Source: Karstenula rhodostoma CBS 690.94 (lineage: Eukaryota; Ascomycota; Dothideomycetes; Pleosporales; Didymosphaeriaceae). From it: DNA of 64,000 nucleotides. Positions 32,527-45,121 of the stretch are shown one piece after another (position 1 is the stretch's first letter; each line of letters opens with the position of its first letter). The stretch is taken from assembly GCA_010093485.1 (NCBI GenBank), contig MU001496.1:1803666-1867665 (forward strand). The letters are read 5' to 3'. The notes beneath the pieces were generated by a model. That model ran no database searches. It saw only the letters and a program-made list of their open reading frames with translations, and was not told the DNA's origin. The position numbers were made by a program, and so were the translations under genes.

Positions 32527-35093
32527 ATGAACGGGTTCGCGCCGCCGGATGGCATGCCCTTCCCGCCGCCTGGAGGCATTCCACCCCCAGCGCCGATATG
32601 GAAGAGTGCGACGACGCCCGAAGGCAAAACTTATTACTTCAACACCATCACCCACGTGACGCAATGGACGAAGCCGGAAGAGCTCATGACGGCCGAAGAG
32701 CGTGCGACGGTGGGCACCGACTGGCAGGTCCTCGAGCATGGTGGCAAGCAGTACTGGGCGCACAAGGAGACCAAGCAGACAACCTGGGAGCCACCGGCCG
32801 AGGTCAAGCAGAATATGGACCGCGTGGCCAAGCTGCCGCCCCCAGCTCCTGTGTAAGTGAACTGCGCACTCTGCAGAGAAGCCACTAACACTATCCACAG
32901 GAACTCATGGGCTGCTGGTCCTGCCATTCCCACCGGCCCTCGTGAACAAGGTCGCTTCGATCGCGAGCCCATGCGCGAGCGCGACAGCTACCAGCCGGAC
33001 CGACGAGACCGCGATCGCGACCGTGACCGCGACCGCGACCGAGAGCGTGACCGTGAATCTGGCTTCGGGAACGGAGAGCGCGCGAGCATGGCATTCGCGC
33101 CATCCAACGATATCCAGTTCGCAAACCCCAACGACGCCGTGCTTGCCTTCAACAAATTGCTTAAGCAGCTCAAGGTCCAGCCTGACTGGGAGTGGACGCG
33201 TGCTGTTCGCGCCGGTATCAAGGACCCCAACTGGCGCGCGATCCCCGACCCAGAGAAGCGCGAGGAGGCCTTCCGAAAGTATTGCGAGGATCTCCGCGCC
33301 GAGGAGAAGAATAAGGAGCAAAGTCGCCAGGAGAAGCTGCGCTCCGACTTCATCGCAATGCTGCGCTCCCATCCTGAAATCAAGCACTACACTCGATGGA
33401 AGACCGCGCGGCCCATCCTGGAAGATGAGACTATCTTCCGGTCTGCCAAGGACGACAACGAGCGCCGGCGACTTTTCGAAGAATACATCGTCACTCTCAC
33501 CAAAGCTCATGCTCAGCAGGAGAAGGAAGACAAGAAGACTGCTTTGGACGATGTGATGACACTGATGCAAACCCTCGATCTAGAGCCTTTCACTCGCTGG
33601 CATGCGGCCGAGGACCAGCTTAAGCAAAACAAGGCGTTCAACAGTGAGAAATTCGAGCCTCTCACCCGCTCTGATGTGCTCAATACCTTCGAAAAGCACA
33701 TCAGGCAGCTCCAGCGCGATCACAACGATAGGGTTCAAGCCGAGAGGCGCCAAAAGCAGCGTATCGAGCGTAAGAACCGAGACGGGTTCAAGCAGCTTTT
33801 GCAGGAGCTTCAAACTGCAGGCAAGCTCCGAGCGGGCACGAAATGGAAAGACATTCATCCTTTGATTCAAGAAGACCCTCGATACGTCGCGATCTTAGGA
33901 CAAGGCGGATCATCGCCACTTGATCTGTTCTGGGATGCCCTTGAGGACGAGGAGAACAAGTTCCGTTCCCTACGTCGCTTCGCTTTGACAGTGCAGGAGG
34001 TAAGTCTTTCGACTCGCCAACATTGCAACGATAGCTAACGAACGATCAGGATGAACGCTTTGAGGTTACAGCTTCGACCCCCTTTGAAGAATACTTGAGT
34101 GTTATGCGCGCTAACCCTCGTACTGATCATATTGACGATCACACTATGAAGCTCATCTTCGACTATGTCTTGGCTAAGGTCAAGAAGCGAGAGGCAGACG
34201 AACTGCAGGAGCAGGAGCACGATGCGCGTTATGCGATGGATGACTTGCGAGCCGTACTGAAGCGCCTCGAACCACCTGTGACACTTTCGGATACCTGGGA
34301 AACGGTACGTCCTCGTGTCGAAAAGACGAAAGAGTACAGCGCACTAAAATCAGACTCACTCCGCCAATCCGCATTCGAGAAGTATATGCGCCGCCTCAAG
34401 GAGAAGGAGAGTGATCGCCGCGACCGTAGCCGACGCGATACGCGTGACCGTGAGAGGGACAGGGATAAGGACCGAGACAGGAGGGACCGACGGGATGATC
34501 GTGAGTACCGCAACGGGCATTCTGACTCTCACCGACGCCATCGTACGCGCACACGCTCACCCGAGAATGATCCTTACGCTGCTGAGCGCCGCCGAGCTCA
34601 GGAGGACCGAGAAGCTCGGTACAGGAACAATGACAGCACAGGTCTCTCGCCTCCTTACCGTCGTGACCGTGAGCGAGATAGTGATCGATACAGCGGTTCC
34701 CGCAGGGGCAGCGGCGACTTTTACGTTCGTGAGCGGCGCGAGCGCGAGGCGGAGCGCGAACGCTCGTACATTCCGCGTGGTGACCCTGCTGCTAGTCGCG
34801 CAGATCCGCGGGAGCGTAGTGTGAGCGAGCTTGACTATGGTGACAGCTCTGGCGCCCGCACCACCTCGACCCGACGCCGACGCGAGAGCGACGAGAGCAC
34901 GTCCAAGCGCGATAGCAAGGTATGTCAAGCCCGCCAAACTGTCTTCTGCGTACTTCATACTGACTATTCACAGCGCGCCCGCTACTCCCCTCGTGCTGAT
35001 CGTAAGTCCAAGACTCCTGTCCCCGAGCCTCCCAAAGAAGAAGAGCGTGCTCTTCGGTCGGGAAGCGAGGAGGGGGAGATTGAGGAGGACTAG
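32527..35093 (+). CDS. PRP40: U1 snRNP-associated splicing factor Prp40 (WW and FF domains)
   Basis: Prp40 bridges the 5' splice site (U1 snRNP) and the branch-point complex, and binds the Pol II C-terminal domain. Four exons: 32527-32852, 32901-33999, 34050-34919 and 34974-35093, about 804 aa. The introns are 48, 50 and 54 bp. The last (34920-34973) is a multiple of three with no stop, so it reads through, but it has GTATGT, CTGAC and CAG. Two WW domains occur near residues 24-52 (WKSATTPEGKTYYFN...W) and 65-95 (WQVLEHGGKQYWAHK...W). A charged RDRDRDRDRERD linker follows, then FF repeats from about 180 to 600. The C-terminus is Arg/Asp/Ser-rich (SR-like) and ends GSEEGEIEED. Confidence 0.93.
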
Positions 35094-35995
35094 ACGCGCA
35101 ACACCCGTCAGTTGTCGCCGTTTATTGACAGCCTAGGCTCGGCTCCTGCAGATTGTTTTGTGCCCTTTTTTGGTCATGCTTTACATGCCACTTGCGTCAG
35201 GCGTTGATCCATGCGGCTATAACACGTCTGGTGGGCGGTACCGTCACAGCAGGTTTCCCACGCTGGGCGCAAGACGCTTTCTCAGGTTCTCCATGAATAA
35301 TGCCACTTTCAAACGCCGACGAGATTTCCACATCTCGCTGGTGGCGCTACGTGCACTGGGAAGCGCCACAGGTCGCTTCTGTACGGTCTGGCTTTGCCTG
35401 CAGGAGATGCCTCTGAAACGTCTTCCCCTCGCTGAGAAGAGCGACTGCATTTCCTCGATTAATCAGGCCCCTTTCCTTTCTCCTGGCCAACTTTTAATTC
35501 ACTGCCTTTTACCACGTAGCCTACAGAATATTAGATAGAAAACATTGGCACGAGTTGCCTGCGTGTCCATGCTCCGAATCACGTTGTTCAAGGGTGCTAT
35601 GTGGAAGCGTTCAAGAGCGAATTGGTGCGCCTTGTTGCGCGGACTATACGACTGACTGCTATATCACCGAGACTTTTTGCACGCCGAAGCACGCCATGTA
35701 CCTTCTCACCCAGGGCCTCGCGGCCGGCAGCGATCCCCTAACTTGACCCGTACTACGCTCTCTCCTAATCAGCCACCGCTCGGTGACCAGCACGTACATA
35801 GCACAGGAGGACGACCGCCGCGCTGCGCCGTCATCGTCCTCGTCGTCTTCATCCGCCGCACCCTCTTCGTCCAGCAGCGTGGCCAGCCGCGCCCTCAGCC
35901 CGCGCTTCTTACATCCGCGCTTCGTTGCGCGGCGCCCCGCATGCCCCGTCGGGCGGCGCGGGGGCCGCGGATCGTAGGTCTCGCCCTGAGCGCCT
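35094..35995. other. Convergent intergenic region between PRP40 and RLI1
   Basis: 0.9 kb between two gene 3' ends. A Ser-codon-like GTCATCGTCCTCGTCGTCTT tract near 35830 keeps several frames open, but nothing recognisable is encoded. Confidence 0.45.
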
Positions 35996-38018
35996 TCAGG
36001 CCTCGTCCTCAAGGAAGAAGTAGTTGCCGTGGAGCTTCTGCTCGTGGTCGAGCTGGGAGTTGAACTTGTTGATGCGGGGGCGGTACGAGTTGGGGTCGCG
36101 GCGGAAGGTGACGTCGAGGTTCTTGAGGAACTTGTTGCAGCCGGTGAGCAGGGACTCGGGGGTATTTGCGCGGGAGCTGATGGCGGGCTGGCCGTCGAAG
36201 ACGATGACGCGGTCGGCGAGGTAGGTGGCCATGATGAAATCGTGCTCGACGACGAAGGCCGTCTTCTTGGCGTGCATGATGAAGCGCTTGATGACGCGCG
36301 CGGCGACGATACGCTGCTCGGAGTCGAGGTAGGCCGAGGGCTCGTCGATGAGGTAGATGTCGGCGGGCATGCCGAGCGCGAGGACAATGGCGACGCGCTG
36401 CAGTTCACCGCCGGAGAGGTTCTGCACTTCCTGGTCGATGAAGTCGTCCATCTTGAGGGGCTTATAGACGTCGGTCTGGAACTGAGGGCTCAGGAAGGCG
36501 GCCTTGATCTTCTTGAAGAAAAGCTGGCGGACGGTGCCGGTGAACTTGGGCGTGATCTTCTGCGGTTTCATGCTGATGTTCATGGGCGAGATCTTCTTGC
36601 CATCATCGGGCTGCAGGGCACCGGCAAGCATCTTACAGAAGGTGGTCTTTCCGGTACCGTTCTCGCCCATCATAACGATGATCTCGGAGTCGGTGAACTG
36701 GCCTGCCTCGATCTCCAGGTGGAAGTCACCGAGGGTCTTGGCCATCTTTGGGTAGCCGTATGCGTTAGACTTGTCGGTAAGGAACTCCTCACCAGCTTCA
36801 CCAATGCGGAACTGCAGGGATTCCTCACGGAAGCGCAAGTTCTCTGTGGGAATGTTGCCGTCGAGGAAGATGTTGATACCTTCACGCACGGACGCGGGGA
36901 GGGTGACTACACCGTAGACGGCGGGCTTGCCGTAAAGGACGCAAATGAAGTCGGAAAGATAGTCCAACACGGACAAATCGTGCTCTACGACGATAACGTA
37001 GTCGTCAGGGCGGAGCAGACTGCGGATCATGCGAGCGGCGGCCAGACGCTGCTTTACGTCAAGGAAAGAAGAAGGCTCATCGAACATGTACACGTCGGCC
37101 TTTTGCACGCAGACGGTACCGATGGCGAAACGCTGCAGCTCTCCACCGGAAAGCAATGTCACGTCACGATCGTACACGTGCTTCAGCTCAAGGACGTCAG
37201 TGATCTCTTGGAGGTTGTCCATCTGGGAGCGGCTCTCGATGAGCTTGCCGACAGATTTGTCCGGTCCCTTGATAGCTTTGGGAATTTGGTCGACATACTG
37301 AGGCTTAACGACAGCCTTGAGATCGTCCTCGAGGACCTTGGTGAAGTAGTCTGTGCCGTGTTAACCCGTGTCCCGCGCAGGGCATGCGTGCGTCTTACTC
37401 TGCAGTTCCGAGCCACGGAAGTACTTCAGAATCTCCTCCCAGTCGGGCGGGTTGTCGAAGCGGCCAAGGTTGGGCTTCAGCTTGCCGCTCAGAATCTTCA
37501 ATGCCGTGCTCTTTCCGATACCGTTTGTGCCGACCAATCCCAACACCTGGCCCGGACGGGGCATAGGCAGGCGGTGCAACTTGAAGCTGTTGGCCGAGTA
37601 TCGGTGCGTGACTTGGGTCTCGAGGTTCGTGGGCAGGTTGATGATGTTGATGGCGTCGAAGGGGCATTTCTTGGGGCAGATACCGCATCCTATGCACAGG
37701 CGCTCGGAGATGAAGGCGATCTTGGAGGTGTTGTCGACTTCGATGCACAGCTTTCCGGTGCGCACCACGGGGCACGACTTCTTGCACTCTTGCCTACATT
37801 TCTGGGTCCTGTGAGCGGGTGCTGGCGGGCTTCGCGGGGTTGGTTGCGACTGACCTTTGGCTTGCACTGTTCGCGCACACTTCATGTTAGAGAAATTTCG
37901 ACACACTGCGGGGCAGCACTTGCCTTGTCGTTGCTGACAATCGCAATACTGGGGCGTGTCAGTACAGGTGGATAGAGCGGGCATGGCAAGACACGCACCG
38001 GGTGAGTCTGTCCGACAT
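35996..38018 (-). CDS. RLI1: Ribosome recycling ATPase Rli1/ABCE1 (Fe-S ABC protein)
   Basis: ABCE1/Rli1 splits ribosomal subunits after termination and acts in initiation and ribosome export. Five exons: 38018-37999, 37948-37924, 37866-37855 (12 nt), 37801-37399 and 37350-35996, about 604 aa, the family length. The first exons read [30 protein letters not shown], restoring the CX4CX3CX3CP iron-sulphur motif. The second motif is [12 protein letters not shown]. Intron 37867-37923 starts GCAAGT (a GC-AG intron) with a TCTAAC branch. Intron 37802-37854 is GTCAGT...CAG. Walker A motifs are GTNGIGKST and [17 protein letters not shown] signatures occur twice, and Walker B is [10 protein letters not shown] and [10 protein letters not shown]. 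It ends in the conserved [12 protein letters not shown] long open frame on the opposite strand is a shadow. Confidence 0.97.
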
Positions 38019-38495
38019 GGTCGCGGTTGCAGCAAAAAGTGCGGGCGTGGAGGGAGTGTGGAGGTGGAGGATTCGCGCTGCAAAGGCCGACGGAGATGGC
38101 GGGGCGCGCTGTGAATTTGGGAGTGGCTTGTGGGTGACTGCGAATCTCGAATGTCAGTAGTACCATCGCGGGGACAGGCGCGCGCCCACATTGACTCACC
38201 GAGCGGCCGCCTGTATACAGCGTAGGGACTCGTTGCGCGACAGGAGCACCGTGTTTCGAGGCCGAGGACCAAAGACGTCCGCAACGCTCACAGCACGACG
38301 GTCATCGCAGTAAAGCGCACGCTGATTGGCCTAGTGCGGCGTGGCCTTGGCGGCCGTCTGTGGTCGTTTCTGTGCGCTGAGCCAGTGGTGGGCCCTGACA
38401 CCCTCACATCTTCCCTCAAGTAGATACCTACTTGTGCCCGCCCACCACCACGCCTCTCCCACACAGAGCAGGAATACCCTGACTGGGGTACAACC
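38019..38495. promoter_or_regulatory. Divergent promoter region between RLI1 and CHD1
   Basis: About 0.5 kb separates RLI1 from the earliest possible CHD1 start (38496), or 0.9 kb from the ATG at 38947. No specific site is recognised. Confidence 0.4.
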
Positions 38496-38946
38496 ATGGA
38501 CAGTAAGTTCCTCCCCCGGCCGCGCGCCCATCCCTCTCTGCCGGCTGGCAAACCCGCCGTCCCATGTCCATCCTCGCATCTGCACATGTCCATCTCGCGC
38601 CGCCCTCCCCCATCCGCGAACCGCCTCTCCGAACTCGATACCGATGTTTCCTGGTCCTCCGCGTTCCCCTCGACGTCTCTGCGCCTGCCACTGGCCCCTC
38701 GGGGTCATTGAGCCTCGTCCGAAGCCGCACGCTGCCTCCCAGGCACGTTTCCATCGACCGCGTCCATCCTCCATCGACCCCGGATTGCTCAAGACTGGCT
38801 GCATGTCCCCTCTCAATTGTTGATTTTCTGGAGTCGCGTAACTCTGCTCTACACGGCGCACCCGTCGGCATCTTCCTCCGACGTGTGCTCATAGAACTGT
38901 CACGCTGACCTTCCAACCAGCCGCGTCCATCGTCGTACCCTCCGCT

Positions 38947-41900
38947 ATGGCCGACTCGGTCCCATATACGAACGGGCACTCCTCGCCGCTCGCGTTTGAT
39001 ACCGCTATGCCGTCTGCTCCTTCACCGTCTAGCGAGGATGCCCTCTCCGAGACCCAAGAGGCCGCCGCCGCATCGTCAGACGAAGATGGAGATGCCGACG
39101 CCGATGGGGAGGAATATGAGGAGGACGAGCAGATGGAAGTTGATGCAGAGACTTCGGAAGATGCTGAGGGCGAGGCGGACAGCGATTTCGGCTCTGACAG
39201 CCCGCCGCCCGAAGAGGACCGCCGCCGCGCCCGCAGCTCGACATCGCAAGGCTCAAGCCGGCCCAGCAAGCGCAAAGCCAGCGTCGAGGACGATTTCGAG
39301 GCGAACCCAGAGCTTTATGGCCTGCGCAGAAGCGTACGTAGCCTCCTCCTATATCGCACCTTCCAGCTGACCGTAGCCTAGGGCCGAGCACGACCAACCC
39401 GCCGCATTGTTGGTACCCCTACCTGGCTCTGTACCTCTCTCTAATCTTCTCTAGGTTGATAGCAGCGATGAGGACGATGGTTCAGATTCTGATGTGCCGC
39501 GCAAGCGCCAAAAGACCGCCTCACGCAAAGGTACTTTCGCACCCACCGCCATCTCCATTTCATCACCGCTGACCATCCGCGATAGCCTCTAACCAACCTA
39601 CACCCGTCTACCGCTCTACAAATACCGATTCCGACGAATCCGATGGCTTCGTGGGGGCTCGTCGCGACATACCAACTAAGAAGGAGCGACAGCGCCGGCA
39701 ACTCGTTGCAGAAGGCCAGCTGCCGCCTTCACATGCGGAGGTCCGATTCTCACAGCGACGGACAAAAGCCGTGACAAACTATAACGAGGATGGAGAGGAA
39801 TCTTTCGAGGAAGAGGAAGACGACATGACCCCCAGCCACTGGGCTGCCGCTGCCGCCGAAGACACTGGTCCCGCCATCGACAAAGTGTTGGATCATCGAC
39901 CGAAGCCCGATGTTGGTATGATGTATCCGGCCCCAGGTTCGAATTGGCACTGACTTTCTGTAGAATTGGATCCCTATTCTGTTCAGAAGAAGGATTTCGA
40001 ATACCTGGTCAGTTCTCCAGAACCGTGTGTTTGATTGTGTTAACAGTAGGACCAGATCAAATGGCAGGATAAAGCTCATTACCACTCTACTTGGGAAGAG
40101 CACAGTACGATTGCCTCGTGCAAAGGCTGGCGGAAGCTGGACAATTACTTCAAGGGAGCTGTCCTCACTGACGTGCACATTCACTCTCGCAAAAAGATTG
40201 ACCCCGAGGAGTTCGAACAGCACATGGTCACACGTGAAGGGCAACGCGAGAGTCTCCTTGACTTCCATGTCGTGGAGCGGGTGATAGGATCGCGCGAAGG
40301 CGACGAAGAGACAGAATACTACGTCAAGTGTAAGTGCAAATGCCCCTACCCCTGTCGAGATTACCTAACCACCTTGTAGGGAAAGGACTGAGCTACGACA
40401 ATTCCACTTGGGAGGCGGCGTCTCTGATAAGCGAACTGGCGCAGGGTGAAATCGATCGATTCCTCGACCGCCAGACGAACCGACCTGTCTCCGACCCCAA
40501 GGAGACCAGTCTGCAGAGTCGCCGGAAATTTAAACCCCTAGAAGAGCAGCCTGATTACATCAAGTTTGGCAAACTTCGCTCGTTCCAGCTCCACGGGCTG
40601 AACTTCTTGGCGCACAACTGGGTCAGAGGTACCAATGTCATCCTGGCCGATGAGATGGGACTTGGTAAAACTGTTCAAACGGTCTCTTTCATGAACTGGC
40701 TCAAGCATGATCGACGGCAACAAGGACCCTTCCTTTGCGTCGTCCCCTTGTCGACAATGCCAGCCTGGGCTGACACATTTAACAATTGGACTCCGGACAT
40801 CAACTACGTCATCTACACTGGTGGAAGTGAAGCCCGGAGAATCATCCAGGACTACGAGCTTTTGGTCGACGGTAACGAGAAGAAAGTCAAGTTCAATGTG
40901 CTGGTGACCACCTATGAGTATGTCCTTCTTGACTGGCAATTCCTCTCAAGAATCAAGTGGCAGTTCCTTGCGGTCGATGAGGCCCATCGGCTGAAGAATC
41001 GTGAATCCCAGCTGTACGAAAGGCTGCTTGGTTTTTCGGCCCCTAGCCGTCTCCTCATCACCGGTACTCCCATCCAAAACACGTTGGGTGAACTGTCGGC
41101 ATTGATGGACTTCCTGATGCCCGGAAAGGTCACTTTCGATGAGAATGTCGACCTCGCATCGGAGGATGCTAGCGTCAAGCTCGCTGAGCTTAGCGCTGCC
41201 ATCCAGCCCTACATGATCCGTCGGACGAAAGAAAAGGTCGAGAATGACCTCCCACCCAAGTCTGAAAAGATTCTCAGGGTTGAGTTGTCCGACATCCAGC
41301 TTGAGTACTACAAGAACATCCTCACTCGCAACTACGAGGCTCTGAACGAGGGCGGTCACGGCCAGAAGCAGTCGCTTCTTAATATCGTTATGGAGTTGAA
41401 GAAGGCCAGTAATCATGCCCTGCTTTTCCCGAACGCCGAAGCCAAGTTCTTGAAAGAGGGTGCCTCGAAAGACGAGACTTTGAAAACCATCGTTACCACT
41501 AGCGGAAAGATGATGCTTCTCGACCGTCTGCTGACGAAGCTGAGAGCCGACGGCCATCGCGTGCTTATCTTCAGTCAGATGGTTCACATGCTGGACATCC
41601 TCACCGACTACATGCGACTAAGGAACTATCAGTTCCAGCGACTGGATGGCACCGTCCCTTCAAGCGATCGCAAGATCGCCATTGACCACTTCAATGCTCC
41701 AGGCAGCGAGGACTACTGTTTCCTCTTGTCCACTCGCGCTGGCGGTCTTGGTATCAATCTGATGACTGCTGATACTGTGGTGCTCTTCGACTCAGATTGG
41801 AACCCCCAGGCTGACCTGCAGGCCATGGCCCGAGCCCACCGTATCGGGCAACAAAAGCCTGTTACCGTGTATCGTCTAGTGTCCAAAGATACGATCGAGG

Positions 41901-44006
41901 AAGAAATCCTGGAACGTGCTCGCAACAAGCGTATGCTTGAGTTTATCACGATCCAGCGCGGTGTGACAGATCGTCAGCAGAAGGAGCTTAGCGACAAGAT
42001 GAACCGCATAGGAGCAGAGCCAAGCTCCGCTGACGATATCAACAATATTCTCAAGCGCCGCGGCCAGAAGATGTTCGAGCAGTCGGGTAATCAAAAGAAG
42101 CTTGAAGAGCTTGATATTGATGCTCTACTTGAGAATGCAGAAGAGCACAAGACCGAACAGGTGGGAGGTCTAACCTCTGATGGTGGTGAAGAGTTCCTCA
42201 AGGCTTTCGAATACACGGATGTGAAGATCGACTTGGAGTGGGATGACATCATTCCCAAAGACGAGCTCGAGGCTGTGAAAGCTGAGATTCAGCAGCGTAA
42301 AGAGGAAGAAGAGACACAGAAGCTGCTGGAAGAGAGTGCGCCCAGGAAGCGTAAAGCGCACGCGACATCCGGAGAGCGTGAACAGCGAGCCGCCAAGAGA
42401 CGGGCCAGGGAAGCCATGCCTGGAAGCGACGACCAAACAGATGAGGAGGGCCCCAACAGCGACCCGAAGCGTCCTATGGTCACCAACGAAATTCGAAAAC
42501 TTGTCCACGCCTGTTACCGCTATGGCTCTTTCGAGGAGCGTGGCGAGGACATGGTGCGAGACGCGAGACTCGTTGGTCGCGATCAGGATGTTGTTAAGGC
42601 GGCTCTAGACGTAGTCATTGCCAGGGCCAAAGAAGAGATTGAGAAGCAACGGGGTGATGTCAAGAAAGAGGGCGAAAGCAAGCAACTTACCAAGAAGGAC
42701 AAGAAGGCTGTCCTGTTTGACCACGAAGGTGTCAAGAAGATCAACGCTGAGACCATTCTTGATCGTCCTGTCGAAATGCGCGTTCTCAAGGAAGCCATCG
42801 CCAACGGCTCGGATTGGCGCAACTTCAGGGTTCTCGACGCCATCAAGCCGGCTAGCTACTCTTGCCCCTGGGGTGCGCGAGAAGATGGCATGCTCATGAT
42901 TGGTATTAACCGCCACGGATATGGCGCGTGGGTGCCTATCCGCGACGATCCTGATCTTGGCTTGAAGGAGAAGTTCTTTCTTGAGGAAAACCGCGTGGAC
43001 AAGAAGGAGGAGCGCACCAAGAAAGAAGAGAAGAACGCAAAGTCGCCAGGCGCAGTTCATCTCGTGCGTCGTGCAAACTACTTGCTCACGGTCCTGAAAG
43101 ACAAGGCTGGTGCCGACCCCAACGCGAAGCGTCTCATGGAGAACCACCATCGTAACAACAAGAAGCATTTGAGCGCTGCGCGTCGTATAGAGAAGGCGTC
43201 GAGCGTCTCGGCTAGTCCCGCTCCGTCCGGATTGCGCAAAGGCATATCTCGTGATTCCGAGAGGCCTCCTCATCGCATCAGTGTCGGCGACAACCGCCAT
43301 TCTGAGCGACCTGAGAGCCGCCAGCGCGACAAAGGCACTCCGGATCAGAGACATCGCCAGAGCGACCAGTACCGACCATCTGAGAGCAGTCGCAAAGAAC
43401 ATCGCGGTGACCGTGGAAGTATCGACCGCCGTCCTCAGCATACTAATACACCCGAAATGCGTCGCAAGATCAGCGATGTGGCCGATCGTCCTCGCCACTC
43501 GGAAGAGCGACCTCGGCACCACGACAAGCACCACTCTTCGCATGGCCAGACCAACGGTCATACAAACCATGTGCCAAGTGTCAACTCTCCTGCTCACAAG
43601 CTCAAAGACTCAAAGACGGATCCAGATATGGAGAGGGCTTTGAAACAGGTGCACGATAATCTGGGCCGGCTGAAGAAGGCTACTAATAAGAATTACCCGG
43701 ACAAGCAGAAGCTCGTCAAGGTGCTTAAGAAGGAGCTTATAGCGGTTGGTAACCACATCAACACGCACATGCGGACGAATCCTGCTCGAGGGGATGAGCT
43801 CTGGTGAGTAGTTGAGATGCAGAGGTTTTGATGGGTACTAATAGCGATGCAGGAAATACACTGTGAGCAACTATTGGCCGCGGGCTGACGCGACGGTGGA
43901 GAATGTGCAGGGAATGTACAAGCGAATGGTATCGTCGGAATCGGGGGTCAAGCAGCAGAAGGCCCCTGGACAAGGCAAGACGAACGGTCAATCCAACGGA
44001 ACATGA
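38947..44006 (+). CDS. CHD1: Chromodomain helicase Chd1, chromatin remodeller
   Basis: Chd1 is an ATP-dependent nucleosome-spacing enzyme of transcribed chromatin. Eight exons: 38947-39333, 39382-39408 (27 nt), 39455-39530, 39586-39915, 39964-40007, 40050-40329, 40380-43803 and 43853-44006, about 1573 aa; introns are 42-55 bp. The acidic N-terminus is followed by tandem chromodomains (VKWKGLSYDNSTWE spans an intron). The SNF2 ATPase has DEMGLGKTVQT (about 470), DEAH (about 580), the helicase C half, and DSDWNPQADLQAMARAHRIG. A SANT/SLIDE-like DNA-binding region (about 1080-1310) and the C-terminal CHCT/DUF4208 domain beginning near DPDMERALKQVHDN follow; the CHCT is completed only by the last exon (WKYTVSNYWPR). 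An alternative start is possible: a 7-nt exon at 38496-38502 followed by a perfect GTAAGT and spliced at 38920 is in frame. Confidence 0.95.
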
Positions 44007-45121
44007 TGGTCCTGTTGGAGCGAGGTGCTACAATGCGTAGTGCAAACAACGACACTAGACGAGGCTTTCGAGCTCGTTGATGACGATGACTTCATGGCAT
44101 AGCGAAGGCGTTGTGGGATTTAACATTGTTGGCGCAGAGGACTTTTTGCTTTCAGTTTCTTTCTGCATACACGAACCGACTCGAAGTCTGGTCAGAGTAG
44201 ATGTACGGGTCCTGTCACATTTCTGGCGCAAACCGATGGCGGCATAAAACGACTGGGAGGGGTCGATTGTTCAGCATTTACGGTCTGGTATGGGTTTTGC
44301 ATCATGTTCTGGCGCGATGGAGGTTCGCATCGCCGCAGTGGCAGCATCTTGTGTAGGCTTCGGCGCCTCATTGATAGCATATATACAGCCCAACAGCTTT
44401 ATTGATACCTAGTAGATAGCCGACAGATGTTGCTAGATGAAATGGGTATCCTACCAAGTTAGGCACACACTACATTTCCACAGGAGTGCGTCTCATCACG
44501 TGCGCAGAGTTAATTTTGCTAGCCTCCCAGAGTTGCGTGTGCGGGTAGTTTGCAGCAGTCTGCTTGTCATCCACGGTAGGAGTCGGCGTTTTTTCACGAT
44601 ATTTCATGGTAGCGCAACGGAGGGCCAGATGCTGACCCACTGGCGACCCACCAGCCAGCCGATCATGGGAGGTGAGGCGGTGGACAGCGGGCGGGCTCGT
44701 GTGACATGTTTGATTCCAAGCTTCCTGGATGGGCATATTTCGGGCGTTTTCTTGTCGTCTGGACCGCGCTGGCATGGAAGCGCGTGAGCAGCTTGTGTGA
44801 AGAACCGAGTCGCCTTCGAGGACGACGAGAGGCGCCGAGAGATGGGCAAAGGATGCGTGATGCAATACTGTGCACAGAAGAGCAGCACGCGGACCGAGAA
44901 TGCACGCCAACCGGGGGTGGAGGTAGGTGGAGGTGGAGCATATGACGCACCAATCCGCTGCCCCTGGCGGTTCACGTTGTCTGGTTTGGTCTGTGCACAG
45001 GCGACGATTGCGCTGGTGCAGCCACCGAAGGACGACCACGGGCCATCACAGTATTCGATACCTTCTGGTGACTTATAACCTCCTCGCATGCCTCTGAACG
45101 CAAGATTGCCCCCATAGAACC
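44007..45121. promoter_or_regulatory. Region between CHD1 and PPN1, probable PPN1 promoter
   Basis: 1.1 kb with no supported gene. CACGTG occurs at 44497-44502, about 620 bp upstream of the PPN1 start. This is the core recognised by Pho4-type bHLH factors, which control the yeast PPN1 (PHM5) gene. One E-box at that distance is weak evidence. Confidence 0.35.
44497..44502. promoter_or_regulatory. E-box CACGTG upstream of PPN1
   Basis: A palindromic CACGTG, the core Pho4/Cbf1/USF-type bHLH site. It lacks the GG 3' flank that favours yeast Pho4, so its role is speculative. Confidence 0.25.

Noticed and set aside
36029..37975. A 648-codon open frame antisense to RLI1
   Set aside because: Its translation is Leu/Val/Gly/Asp-rich with no motif and mirrors the codon pattern of the RLI1 exons on the other strand, whose identity is certain. 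It also runs through the RLI1 intron and the Fe-S exon.
42605..43597. A 330-codon open frame antisense to CHD1
   Set aside because: It is a shadow of the CHD1 C-terminal exon. The sense strand has clear domain conservation.
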